A DNA stretch of 64,000 bases from Macrophomina tecta (lineage: Eukaryota; Ascomycota; Dothideomycetes; Botryosphaeriales; Botryosphaeriaceae), in assembly GCA_024180945.1 (NCBI GenBank), contig JAKSGN010000038.1, positions 1,116,001 through 1,180,000 on the forward strand. Reading direction: 5' to 3'. The translations under genes and the position numbers were made by a program. Under the pieces are notes generated by a model. It did no database searches and had not been told where the DNA came from. It worked only from the letters and a program-made list of their open reading frames with translations. Of the stretch, positions 1 to 12,599 are shown piece after piece; positions within the stretch are counted from its first letter, which is position 1, and each line of letters begins with the position of its first letter.

Positions 1-262
1 ACTACACCGTTTCTGGAAGGTTTTTGCGCCCCCCGGCGGGAAGCCCGCCATGCCCAATCATATGGGATAAGCAATGCCGAAAATCTCCTGCTCATCGAAG
101 CCCTTTAGCCTGTTGATGATATGATAGCAACATCAGTGTGTCGCTATTTGAAAGCACACACTGTAATACTCCCAATCGCACACCATCATCTTTTGAAGCC
201 CAGTTGTAGACTTTCACCGAGACCACGCTCCCTAATTTGACCGTTCATCCTGGAACCTCACA
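1..262. other. Upstream region of the FAD oxidoreductase gene
   Basis: No gene is visible. This is the 5' flank of the plus-strand oxidoreductase that begins at 263. I see no clear TATA box. Confidence 0.5.
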
Positions 263-1869
263 ATGTCTCTCATACGCTATATTCTCGAAAACCCAGCCAC
301 CCCAGTTGAGGCGCGGCAGGCTGCGCTGGACCGCATCCACCGTAGTCCGGGACTTCCGACAGCTCAGGGCAGTACGGAACCATTCTGGCTCCGTGATCCG
401 CATCCGACTATATCAAAACTTCAGTCAGCAAATCTGCCGAGGGACGCGGACATCGCAATCATCGGATCTGGAATCACGGGTCTTTCAGTGGCCTGGAAAG
501 TCCTACACACCGCTAAGGAACGAGGCGTCAATCCCCCATCAATTGTCATGCTCGAAGCAAGAGATGCATGCAGCGGAGCCACAGGTCGGAACGGAGGGCA
601 TCTGCTTGAGACGGTCTTGGAGTATCTCGATTTCAAGAAAGCTGTTGGGCAGAAGGCTGCGATAAAGTTGACACGATTCCGCCTCGGCCACCTCCCGGAA
701 ATGGAAGAGCTGGCACGCACGAGGCCTGAAATCCGGAAAGACAGCCAACTGCGCAGGGTGGAGTTCATTTCCGTCTACTTCGACGAAGAGAGTTTCAAAG
801 CGGCCGTGCACAGCCTGGCCGAGTTCAAGAAAGACATGCCGCAGGAATCGAGCGCATTCGCCTCGCACACCGGCGAAAAGCTCACGAAGGTCAGCGGCCC
901 CCGTCGCAGCCTTCACACGCCATCCGCTGACACGTCGTGCAGGAACTCGGCCTCTCGTCATACGCAGTCGGCGCCATAACCGGCCCGGCCGGCGCAGTGT
1001 GGCCGTACCGCCTCGTCACCCACCTGCTCGCCGAGCTCCAGCGCACCTTCGCGCCCTCCTTCCGCCTCGAAACCAACACGCCCGTCACCGGGATCGAAGC
1101 CGCTTCTCTCGACGCCTGTCTGGATCAACCCCGCCCCTACCGCATTACGACCCCGCGCGGCGTCCTTCGCGCCACCCACGTCGTCCACTGCACCAACGGC
1201 CACGCCGGCCACCTCGTGCCCGGCCTCCGCGGCCGCGTCGTCCCCGTGCGCGGCCAGATGAGCGCCCAAGGGGCGGGCGCGCGCTTCGCAAACCAGGCGA
1301 GCGCGCGCTCCTGGCTGATCAACTACCACCAAGGGTTCGACTACCTGACGCAGCTGCCTGCCGCCGAGGCCGGAACGGGGTCGGGGGGCGAGATGATGCT
1401 GGGCGGCGGGCTGACGGCGGCGCGGCACGGGGGACTGGAGGAGGTCGGCGTGGCGAGCGATGATGCGGTCGATCTGTATGTGGATGTGCATCTCAGCGGC
1501 GCGCTGCCGGTCGTGTTTGGGCGTGAGAGGTGGGGACAGTCGGAAGGCGTGAAGTGTATGTGGACGGGAATTATGGGGTTCTCGGCCGACGGGTTTCCTT
1601 GGGTTGGAGAGTTGGCGGAGAGTCTGACAGGGAGAAGGCGGGACGAGGCGGCGGGTGGAGCGGAATGGGCGGCGGTTGGATATTCGGGAGAGGGTATGGT
1701 GCATGCCTGGCTGTCGGGGAAGGCTGTTGCTATTTTGCTATTGGAGCGGCAGGGTATCATCCCGGCGGCTGCTGTTGAGGAGATGTATGGCTGGCTTCCT
1801 GAGCAGCTGCGCATCACTGAGGAGCGCATAGAACGTGCTGTTATTTCGGGCGCGGTAGCCAGCTCGTAG
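263..1869 (+). CDS. FAD-dependent oxidoreductase (DAO family), two exons
   Basis: Predicted 517-residue flavoprotein of the D-amino-acid-oxidase/glycine-oxidase-like (DAO) fold, which oxidises amines or amino acids using FAD. Exons 263-889 and 943-1869 flank a 53-nt phase-0 intron (890-942, GTCAGC donor, CTGAC branch, GTGCAG acceptor). Splicing joins two frames that would otherwise break. The dinucleotide-binding glycine motif GSGITG is at residues 68-73 after a beta strand (DIAII), followed by ATGRNGGHL, a typical DAO FAD contact. The C-terminal half carries GEMMLGGG and a late GYSGEGM segment, as in the second half of DAO proteins. There is no signal peptide, so it is probably cytosolic or peroxisomal, but no clear C-terminal SKL is present. 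The start is the first ATG of the frame, after a CA-rich leader. The substrate cannot be inferred, and no partner gene lies beside it. The family call is firm; the function is general. Confidence 0.85.
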
Positions 1870-2450
1870 TGTATATCATGGTCTTCAGCGCTCATAGCTT
1901 CGTTGTTCGGAGAGCCAACATATCACATTCATCGGAGCCCGAGTTGTCGTGGTTGAAGTGACCGAAAGCCACGTGAGTCTGATTGCGCTGTCGATTCTCG
2001 CGATCCAGTTTCTCCGTTGCTACGCCGCACCTCCGCATCATAATTTCGCGTGCCTTACCATCTCCACTCCTGCGCCGCAACTTCGTTTGATTTCTTGAAT
2101 GCCTTCATTCACATGCGACGTGGCAACACTTCACGTTCGCTTTAATTCCTTTTATCCGTGCCGCTCCAGCGTGACCGGAGTCTCGACTGTCCACGTCCTC
2201 TTCTGTGCCACTTCAACTTCAGTGCGCCACGCGGGATGGCCGCGCTATTGGAGGAAGTATTGAGACTGGCATACGAGAATTATGCGCTGGACGGGCATGA
2301 CACCGTAGGATTGTTCGCGTAGATGTATTGATGCGGCACGTGCATGCAATGCATAAAGCACACGCGGGAGAAACATTGTTCGGGATTTTCATACCTGAGG
2401 CCATGCACAAACAAACGCAGTCAACTTCTGAACGCGCTTAGGGTATCAAG
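1870..2450. other. Intergenic, no gene seen
   Basis: Only short overlapping frames without codon-like structure occur here. It separates the oxidoreductase from the secreted repeat gene and should hold the terminator of the former and the promoter of the latter. Confidence 0.5.
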
Positions 2451-2457
2451 ATAAATA
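2451..2457 (+). promoter_or_regulatory. TATA-like box of the secreted repeat gene
   Basis: ATAAATA lies 103-109 bp upstream of the ATG at 2560, followed by a CT-containing leader. This is a plausible core promoter element. It is judged by position and sequence only. Confidence 0.35.
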
Positions 2458-2559
2458 GGGGCAGCTCCGGGCTTCGGTTTGGTGATTCCAGCGACCTCCA
2501 TTGCAGAGTTCTCTTTGTATCGTTGATATTGAGCTTGCTTCTAGCACATATCAGATATC

Positions 2560-3092
2560 ATGCGCAGCCTTCTCACCACCATTTGTGCGTTGAGCGCCAC
2601 CGCTTTCGCTGGACTGGGTACGTGTCGGAGCACCGAAACTCTTTTCCATGTTCTGAGCAAGTGTCATCCTTGCTCTTCCACCGCCGGCCTCATCTCGCGG
2701 TGCTCTTAAAAAAAAAAAATACTCTCTTACCATATCGCACAGATCCCATCCCCGGAGCCTCCACCACACCTTCCCCCGTCCGCCACGCCATCCAAACCGA
2801 ACACACCGAATCCTCCATCGGCATCATCCCGCCGCCGCACACCAGAATCGTTCAAACGGAGCACATCGAGTCCTCAATTGGCGTCATCGATCCGCCGCAC
2901 ACCAGGCTCATCCAGACCGAGCACATCGAGTCCTCCATCGGCGTCATCGCGCCGCCGCACACGAAAGCCGTGCATACGGCGCACACGGAGCAGCCCGTCG
3001 GCCCGCTCAAGCCGCCGAAGCGGCGGGATGTCGGGGAGAAGGTCAGGAGACGGGAGGTGGCTTCTGCGGGGAGGGCGGTCGGAGGCATCTGA
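2560..3092 (+). CDS. Secreted protein with four 20-residue tandem repeats, unknown function
   Basis: Predicted 135-residue secreted protein in two exons (2560-2617 and 2743-3092). The 125-nt intron has a GTACGT donor, a 12-A run, CTTAC near the end and a CACAG acceptor. Splicing completes a GAT codon and keeps the repeat frame. Residues 1-17 form a classical signal peptide with likely cleavage after AFA. After a short Pro/Ser/Thr linker come four 20-residue units starting at about residue 36. Units 1-3 follow the pattern QTEHxESSIGxIxPPHT(R/K), and unit 4 has diverged and ends in a dibasic KRR. The tail is Arg-rich (EKVRRRE). No enzyme domain is visible. It could be a wall or effector-like protein, or a Kex2-processed repeat precursor. 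Against the last idea, only unit 4 has a dibasic site; the others end in single basic residues. The neighbour is a secreted chitinase on the opposite strand. I do not recognise the family. Confidence 0.65.
2793..3032 (+). repeat. Four tandem 60-bp coding repeats
   Basis: Units 2793-2852, 2853-2912, 2913-2972 and 2973-3032 are direct repeats in register with codons. The first three are close copies and the fourth has diverged. They encode the 20-residue repeats of the secreted protein. Confidence 0.85.
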
Positions 3093-3874
3093 AGGGAGAC
3101 GGTCGTGAGAGGGGGTTGAGTTTGCTGCGACGGGATGCCTGGTTGAGCTGGCGCCACGCGCATGTAATTGTTCGCGGGCAGCCGCACATACTACTCTTGT
3201 TGTTTGAACGTGCCAAACGAGTTCCATCCGCGTTGGAGCCTCATCGCTCAGTGCCGCCACATAAGCTCCCCTTGTGATCCGCCCTCCGCCCCCCCGCGCG
3301 TGCGGACAGCGAACGCGGGCGATGACGCCAGCAGGGGCCGCTGAGCACATCAAGGATACCCGGCGGGCCTCATCTTCGCGCACCGCCGCCGATCGTGTTC
3401 CCCCTTCGGGCAAGCGGCAGGGCGGACCGAGCGGGCCGCGGGACAAGATGGGCGTCACGCGTCATCTGTGGGGTCGCGACACCCTCGCCGACGCCTTCAG
3501 AGCGGCTGACCATCTCCACCTTCATCCTCACGTCCGGAGTCATTTGACAACGGCGGGCGGAGGCTTGCGACGGGGCAAAAGTCGCCCGCAATTACGCCGT
3601 CATCCACCCAACACGGCCCGGTGAACGCATGTGCATCTCCGATTTGAAAAGACGTGTTCTGAAGGTAATGTATATACAATGCAAATCTGGTATCTAAATC
3701 TCATGTGTATGCCGCGTCTATCTATCATAACGAGCGTGATGCCATTCCACGATCCTTCTCTTCTATACCCCGTGTTGACGATCCTGTACAGTGAATCCCA
3801 GCTTCACAGTGAAGTCCTCCTCTTCAGTTCGTCGCGCAATTCCAAAGGTCTGTCCCAGCAGCTGGTGTGCGCCT
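3093..3874. other. Convergent intergenic region, no gene seen
   Basis: This lies between the 3' ends of the secreted repeat gene (plus) and the chitinase (minus), and should hold both transcription terminators. The frames present are GC-rich shadows with no start context, splice pattern or recognisable domain. Confidence 0.5.
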
Positions 3875-5495
<1,621 letters not shown>

Positions 5496-5568
5496 CGTCA
5501 CGAGTGTTGTGCACGACTGATCCTTCAGGACTCGGATTGGACTGGTTCACTGTGGCGGCGAGCGTGAA

Positions 5569-5577
5569 GATAATATA
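5569..5577 (-). promoter_or_regulatory. TATA-like box of the chitinase gene
   Basis: On the minus strand a CTATATTA stretch lies about 75-80 bp upstream of the chitinase ATG, a usual core promoter distance for a fungal gene. This is based on position and sequence only. Confidence 0.35.
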
Positions 5578-5579
5578 GG

Positions 5580-7894
5580 CGCTGGAACGGCCAACATGAC
5601 GCGAAGCCAGCCATGCTGGACGACGGGCGTCGAGAGGCATTGCGTCTTGTGGACAAGGTGGCAGGTCATTCGATCGGTGCTATCTGTTTACGACGCCACC
5701 TAATGGCGCTCGTGGAAGCAACGTGTCTTGCCTGGCGGGCTGGTGAGCCGGGCCGAGGGCGGCCCTTCCAGAGAGCTACAAGGAGGATTGAGACTTCAGT
5801 CAGAAGGGCGAGGTGGGTTGATAAGGCTGGGGCGGGCGGGCGGTGGAGTCGGCGGGAGGCTGCGCGGCGGGCCGCCTCGGAGCGTGGTCAGGTGGATGGT
5901 GCACCCTGAGGCAGCGACGCGCGAACTGCCCTTCCTGGCAAAGAGCCTTGCAGTCATGTTGTTCAGCGTTACATGCCTAGCTGTTTTAGCAGCACAAACC
6001 CGGCCGCACCGACGCCGTCCGCGTCCAATCACGCCGCGTCGCTCCGCGGTGCCGAGATGTCGCACGCCGAACACCACCATCAGCTTTCTTATCGAACACC
6101 AGCCCCTCCATCACCCGACTGCCTCAACGAGCTCGGCGGCCCAGGCTGGCTGGTACATGCTGCGCTGACGTGCTCGCGTGGTCTGTCATACCCGCGGAGA
6201 ACAACATCGAGCGTCACGATCTGATAGCCGCGGCTGTTTCCTTTGCCTCGACGTGCATGCGCATAGTCGCGTGGAACATGGCGACGCTGCTTCAGCAACG
6301 GCCTGGCGGCGGGGCCGGCTGGCTTGTGCGGTCGGTGCTGGACTGTAGATGCGAAGTCTCTGGAGGGCGGATGAAGGGGCGGCGATGTTGTATTGCGGGG
6401 GCGCATCGTATCGATAACCAAACGCCACGCCGCCCTATAGCAGGGGCTCACTCGTCATCCTCCTATCGCGGCTTCCTGGCTTTCATTTATGATTGGTCGA
6501 CCACCGATAGGATCTGAGAAGAGCCTGCCAGAAAAGGGGCCTGCGCCATTCGAATTACGCAAGTGGAAACGATTAGCACGGGTGTGGCAGTACCTCCAAA
6601 GGGCGCTCGCCCTATGCGCCAATAGAATTACTGTTTTCTTCAGGATGGCGCTCTTTGGACGCTGCAGAGTAGGCCTATTGTCTCATCCTTGCATGCGGGA
6701 GACTGAAGCAGCCATCCGGCTGGAACCGTTCATATAATTGCACGACTGTGGCGCCCGGGCAACTGCTTCGGCTACCCATACAAAGTCGCTACAGGAATTC
6801 ATTGTATCATCAATCACAGCGAAAATTTCGGTGGAGCATGCGCTGCTACCAGCACTGAGCTGTCGGCTGATGTTTGTTGCCAAGGCCAATCCCCTCAGTA
6901 GCAATAAACCCCTGAGAGTTCGCAATATAGAACGAAACTCGAATCCTAGCCGACCAGCAGAATGCTTCCGTCTATAGAGCCTCACAGAAATCCATACCAC
7001 ACACCATTGGTTGAGCTGACCCCGATGCATACGATCGAATTCGCCTTGTAGGATAGGGGAAATAGAAAGAGAAGATGGGAACCACTAAAAGACCTATAAA
7101 GCCCCACACGACCGCTGCTGCCGCTGCCATGTTGTCGTAACTGGGTAAGGAAGAGATGGAAAATGAGGAATAATGAATAGAGGGATGACGGCTTCACTAT
7201 TGATGAGATGCTCTGCCAGGGTACATTCCAGCGCTTACTTACTTGATTTATCGTGGACACTGAGGATTAAGGACCGGCATCAGTATCCAGATGCGTGTCC
7301 GGCACCTCATCCGTATGAGCCAGGGAATCAGTTACCAACACAACTCGTCGGCTTCCAACTAGCATTGCTGACTGTGAATGAAAAGCGTGTCAGTAGTCAG
7401 ACTTTTTTCATTTTATTCCTTCATCTTTTTTTATTCGGCTGTCGTTCGATCGACCCCGTAGATGAACAAGAACACCCGCATATTGGGAGTGGTTGAGTCT
7501 TACACTTGCGTATGCTGTAAAGTTGCCTGGTCAAACCCGTGCGCAGCACCTATCGCAGCATTCTTTCTCATCTGCGGTCCACCGTCAGTCTCTAAATATA
7601 GCCCAGGGAATTGTCTTTGTTGGGCGCGATCGATCGGGAGCATACCGGATTATTTTGTTTGCACCTGAGCCGGAAAGAGCGTACCAACTCTACAGTCCCG
7701 GAGATCAGATAGCAGCTTCGGAGTTTCTCCTAGTAGATATGTTGCCAACATACATATACGCCGCCAAAATTTCGGCTGCCAAACGACCCCAGTCCGAGAA
7801 GCGGCCAAGCGCGGCAGTCAGTTGGTCGGCTAATGCGGCACACACACAACTGTTTTAACCGTGTCCCATTGAGGGGAACAACAATCCAAGATAT
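5580..7894. other. Gene-poor region, nothing supported
   Basis: Short overlapping frames on both strands show no start context, intron pattern or recognisable domain. Base composition changes from GC-rich (5.7-6.4 kb) to more AT-rich (6.5-7.9 kb). It ends at the target duplication of the solo Copia LTR. Confidence 0.45.
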
Positions 7895-7899
7895 GAAAG

Positions 7900-8035
7900 T
7901 GTTGGAATATCACGTGTGTGTACAATAAACTTTAGCTTAGTCACGGAAGAGGACGGATAAGAGGACTCCCTGAGCGTACCTCTCAGTCCTCATGCCACTC
8001 ACTCTCAATTGATGGTATCACCACCAAATCCAACA
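7900..8035 (+). mobile_element. Solo Copia LTR (136 bp) with perfect 5-bp target duplication
   Basis: The sequence begins TGTTGG and ends CCAACA (6-bp inverted ends) and is flanked on both sides by GAAAG (7895-7899 and 8036-8040). It is the same repeat as the two LTRs of the Copia element at 10503 and 36997. Compared with them it keeps C where they have T at many sites, for example near the 3' end (CACCACCAAATCC). It therefore looks like the least mutated copy, left by LTR-LTR recombination after a separate insertion. Confidence 0.9.
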
Positions 8036-8040
8036 GAAAG

Positions 8041-8629
8041 ATATATAAAGAATTATAAATGTCTTGGATAACTACCACTTCGAAGCACTAGCTATCTTCT
8101 CAGGGCCTTCTCTTCTGACCCTTCTGAAGCACTTTGCGTCACCCATTCAAAAATGCACTCCATCCATCCACCAGCTATCCTCGCAACAGCCTTGGCCCTA
8201 AGCCAAGTGCAGGAGAGATCCGTCCGAACCGATATATCACCCGGGTAGACGCTCCTGTCACCTGCCACGCGATAGTAAACCCCTCCCTGCTGAAGATAGA
8301 GGCACAATGACCCTTGAGCTGTCCTAGATCGCGACCGGCATTGTAGCGGCCCTGGGTACTTGAATTACAAAGTCTGTTGTTTTTGTGCTTGGTGCACGCT
8401 GATTGCGTGGAGGAAAGGAGCGGAAACAAGTCTCGAATGTCAAATCGTTCAGCGTAAAACATCACTCCAGGACGGATGATAGTCCAGCTTCGCTCTATAA
8501 TATTACAACACTCGTCGCCCCCGCAAAGGGTTGACCCAAGGGGCCAGAACGGCTCGCCGAAATCGAGGAACGAGCCCCCGCCAAACAAGTCCAAACCTGC
8601 ATTTCGCCAATGACCCGTTGTCATCGGCG
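8041..8629. other. Region between solo LTR and F-box remnant
   Basis: No intact gene is visible. It may include the decayed 3' part of the minus-strand F-box-type pseudogene that lies to its right, but I cannot follow the reading frame here. Confidence 0.35.
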
Positions 8630-9191
8630 ACCTCCGTCTCGAGCGTAGTGGTCCTAACCCAACAGTAAAGCTGGCTCGAGAGATGGTTGGATGGCTCCTG
8701 AAGTAAAGGTATAGATTCTCTGCACAGTCGTAAACACTCGAGCATATAAAGTTGCCTGGGATACGTGCGGGCCCAGGTCCCTTTCCACAGCCTCGATACA
8801 TCATCCGCATAGACACCTTGCGATACGGGGGCTGGAACGCTAGCATACGACGCCAGGATGCTTCCGGAGCTGCAGATCGGCTCGGCATGAAGAGTGTAGG
8901 GAAACCACTCGTCGGGAACAGACGCGAGTGGGCCCCCTAGAGAGAGGTTGGCTGTCAAGCCACGGCTTGAGGAGTCGTTTGAGCAGTGCATTTGGCCGCG
9001 GCAGTATTCCGAGCACCTGTGGTTCAGGTGAGAAGAACTATGCCAGCTGCAAAGGCACGGAGCCTGCAATGATCTCATTCCATCGCTTGCATACTTGCTG
9101 GAATTCGAGGATTCTCTTCATGGGAAGTTTTGAAAGTATCTATCTCCTCAAACAGTTCGAAGGTGCCGAGCACCCTTTCCGGGGCTGACAT
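8630..9191 (-). pseudogene. Decayed F-box-type gene
   Basis: Minus-strand remnant of the fungal family with an F-box followed by a segment of the 'VCKRW' type. One frame gives FELFEEI near 9160. A shifted frame gives ILEFQQVCKRWNEIIAGS (about 9115-9060), then a TAG stop (9040-9038), then FFSPEP and NALLKRLL. A third frame gives EASWRRMLAFQPP near 8864-8825, also characteristic of these proteins. At least one frameshift before KRW, the stop, and another frame change show that the gene is broken. F-box proteins recruit substrates to SCF ubiquitin ligases. The family match rests on motif memory and is moderately sure; the left end is uncertain. Confidence 0.5.
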
Positions 9192-10502
9192 CATGGTTGT
9201 GTGCAGCGGAGGCGTGCTGTGTGTGAGGGGTGATGCAGTTGTGGAGTCGTGTGATGAGAGAGTTGAAATGCGACGAGGATTGAGATGTTGCAGAAGCTGG
9301 TTGGCCTTTAAAGATCACACGTTTGACAGGTGTCCTTGCGCTTTGCAGCCTGGCTATGCCGCACATGCTCACACTTGGGCGCATCAGACTGAGCGACACA
9401 GGCTCGCTGTGCCGGCGCAAAGTCACCGGGCAGCAATCGGTCTCGCCAAATCACTGCCTATGTTTTTGCAATGGCGGACTGGCTCGCCCGGAGAACCGCC
9501 TCCCGCCCCGACATTGCAGCAGGGCAGAGCTCCCCAAGCCCTGCGAGAGCACTGCTCTGGTATATGGGATCCATGTACAGGTGGCACGTAATCTACTGGT
9601 TCTCATCTTCCTGGTAACTTCGGGGTGGTTCTACGGCCGGCGCTGACCCATCTGGGGTGGACTGGCGCGCTCTGACGCTACGGAAGGAGGACAGCGTTCA
9701 TCAGAGTACCCGTCGCCGTGCGCTGATGCAAATCTTGAAGTTGTCTGCAAATCCATCGCCGCAATGATCGCCCACCCTACCCATGCCGCTGGAAAGGCAA
9801 TCGATGTCATCCCGTCGCGCGCAGCCCGCCCGCGATATGCTTCGGCGGACGCAGAAAACGCAGGAACGCTAGATCAGTCACCGCCCATGCAAGGGTACCC
9901 GTCCGTTCCACGGCGCGCGCTCCCGGCAGCCTACGCCGAGCGGCCGACCGCGCACCGGAGCGGGCCGGTGGACGCGCGCACGGCGGGCGGGCAGCGAGCG
10001 GGCGATAGGGTGGTGCGAGCTGCGTATGAAACGCGGAGAATAGGAGTTAGCGGCCTCTTGGTCAAGCCGACGCACCTCAGCTAGAGCTTTAGGTCTATCG
10101 GGGCTTAAAGCAGGTTTAATTATAGCTAGGTAATTAATTCTACACTCTCGCCCATTCGGGGCGTAAGTACTATAATTGAATAGCGATGTACAGGCGTTTG
10201 CGGGCTTTAAGGAGGCCAGCTGAAAAACACCGCTAAGGCACTCGTTATACTTACCACTTTTTAAGTCTGCAACCCAGGGATACTGTATGTAAAATAATAT
10301 GTAAGTATCCTTCCTCTCTCCTTCCCCCCCGGGGTTACCACCCTCCTGAAGAGAAAGCCATGACACCTTACTATAACTTTGTATTACATGTCGAGGTTAA
10401 GCCTTCGCGCTTCTTAACTCTTAGTAGAGTCACGAGGAATTTGTAGGCCTACGTATTTATAGGCCGTACTAATTCTTTAGTTAAAAAAATTCGTATGTTT
10501 TT
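9192..10502. other. Left flank of the retrotransposon stack
   Basis: No supported gene. Up to about 10080 the sequence is GC-balanced. From about 10085 it turns AT-rich with scattered TA runs, either RIP leaking from the neighbouring element or an older repeat relic. The last five bases (10498-10502, TTTTT) are one copy of the target duplication of the Copia element. Confidence 0.45.
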
Positions 10503-10639
10503 TGTTGGAATATCACGTGTGTGTATAATAAACTTTAGCTTAGTTATGGAAGAGGACGGATAAGAGGACTCCCCTAAGCGTCCCTCTTACGCCTTATACC
10601 ACTTATTCTTAATTGATGGTATTACTACTAAATTTAATA
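10503..10639 (+). repeat. Element A left (5') LTR
   Basis: 137 bp, TGTTGG to TTAATA. The outer half is almost the same as the solo LTR at 7900. The inner half shows a run of C-to-T changes (CACCACCAAATCCAA has become TACTACTAAATTTAA). Confidence 0.93.
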
Positions 10640-10650
10640 GTTATGAGCCC
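10640..10650 (+). other. Element A primer-binding site
   Basis: GTTATGAGCCC directly follows the left LTR. It is complementary to the GGGCTCATAAC anticodon arm of eukaryotic initiator tRNA-Met. This is the half-tRNA priming known for many Copia elements, where the primer is the cut anticodon end rather than the tRNA 3' end. Confidence 0.6.
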
Positions 10651-12268
10651 GGATATGCGTTTAATACCTTCTGCTATCTAAAGCATTATCTATAACTACC
10701 TTTTAGTCATTTTAAGGCATCTAGTCGACATCCAAAGTGGCTTAAGTATACGGTGCTACTAGTAGTACGTAATCTTAACCGTTATTAGCTAACTAAAGGC
10801 GTATACTACGGTATAACGATAGCTAATAATAGCTAACCACACCTATTATAGCGTAGCTACGCGTATAAGCAAGTTATAGCTAATAGTATTACTATGTTTC
10901 TAAGCGATTAGTCGATCTATTCGGCTCGTTTTATACGTGCGACTAACGAACTGATCTAATTAATAATATATTAAAATTAAAATTAATAACTATAATATTC
11001 TCGAAGCTAATAATCGTTTTAAAAGACTCTTAAGACTAGGATATCTAGTTTAATCTTATTTAATTATGCGTATAATGCGCTAATATATTTAAATATATCG
11101 ATTCGAGTAAGCCGGAACGTCTAGCATAATTCGCGGTACTAGTTAAGCCAACTCGATAATAAGAGTAGACGATTAACTATTACTATCTTAATCTCGATAA
11201 CTATAAGAAGAAAAAGAAGGACTATAAGTATATTTATAAAGAAATTAATAATCTTTTAACGGTTATTAATAACTTTGTAGGAGCCTCGCTTTAATTAATT
11301 CTTTAGAATCTTTCTAATACGTATCTATACTACTAACTTAGAGCTCTATAAGCGAGGATTAAGCTATTTACTACTACGTAGAAATACCTTATCGTTAATT
11401 AACTTTATTAGCTAGAAAAGCCTTCTAATAATTAGAATATAAATAAGTAGCTAAACTAATAGAAAAAAATAGTTTATAAAGCTAAAGCCCTAAAGATACT
11501 AAAGATTATATTAAGGCGAGGTATTAATATCTTTTTTAATATACTTCTTTTATACAACTCTAAATATACTATAATAGCTATTAGAGAATCTTCTAAAATA
11601 GCGAATACTAAGCTAAAGGTTACTAACTATATTACTAACTACTAAGAGTATATAAGGCATAAGTAAGTAGCCTAAGGTAAAGATACTATTTAAATAATAA
11701 TAGTAGTAACGCTTCGAGGTAAACCCTAATTAGAAGGTCTACTACTAAGGCTATACCTATATAGTATACTTTACTAGATAACTAAATACTACTATTTAAA
11801 TAAATAAGTACGCCTATCTAGGTAGAAGCTAAAGAAGGATATCTAAGCTTAGATTTAAAAGAAGATAAGTAATCTATATACTAAAGTAATAGTTAAATAT
11901 ATACTAGCTAGAGGAGCTAAAGAAGGCGAACTTACTAATAAGAATTAAGATTATTAAAACTTAATAGCTTAAGTAAAAGATTCTAAGAATAAAAATCTAG
12001 TAGCGCTTATAGCTATTATTACTATATTACTTATAGCTAAACGTAGTAAACTAACTACGCTATAGCTTTTATAGATAGTTAATACTAGCTTCTCGCACTA
12101 CATATATAACTAATATATAAAGAAGCGGTTTACTAAAATATATAACGTAGATTTAGATAACTACGTTATAAGTAGTAATATATGTATTCTAGTAGAAGCG
12201 TTTAGTATAGTTACTATTAAGGCTTATTATTACTTAATATAATAAATTCTAATATTATTAGATACTAC
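10651..12268 (+). pseudogene. Element A gag and 5' pol region, RIP-destroyed
   Basis: This is the internal Copia sequence between the primer-binding site and the insertion point of element B. It should encode Gag and the start of Pol by position. It is dense in TA dinucleotides and stops in all frames, and I could not read a Gag motif. The last five bases (ACTAC, 12264-12268) are the left target duplication of element B. Confidence 0.55.
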
Positions 12269-12468
12269 TACTAGGATCCGCTTTCTAAACGGATTAAGGC
12301 CTTATAGGACTTTAGAAACGAGATATATAAAAGTAGTTAATTATTATTAGAACGCCTTTCGACGGCGGCTATCTATCTACGCTATACTACCTTTCTTTTC
12401 TAGGCGGCTCGAGACCGCTACTATTTCTAAGAAAGAATCTTCTTCTTACTAACTACCGCATTCTAATA
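12269..12468 (-). repeat. Element B left LTR (3' LTR by orientation)
   Basis: 200 bp, a direct copy of 33146-33345. Most differences are C/T or G/A transitions, as expected from RIP. Confidence 0.88.
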
Positions 12469-12599
12469 TCTAGGCGGGTGGATTTTAATAAATCGTAATC
12501 TATTATAGTTCTTAGATATAGAAAGTTAATTAGAGAGAGAAAAGAAGCTAGAGAAATAAAAAAAAAGAAAAGAAAAAATAAACTCTTTATATTACTTCT

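Noticed and set aside
958..1704. Long antisense frame over the oxidoreductase exon 2
   Set aside because: It is His/Arg/Pro-rich, as expected for the shadow of a GC-rich coding exon. The plus strand carries clear DAO motifs.
2793..3032. Tandem 60-bp repeats considered as CRISPR-like or a minisatellite
   Set aside because: They are codon-phased and encode conserved amino acid repeats without spacers, so they are coding repeats.
9878..10366. 162-residue minus-strand frame at the edge of the repeat region
   Set aside because: It spans two unlike base compositions, has no domain and no start context. It looks like an accidental frame.
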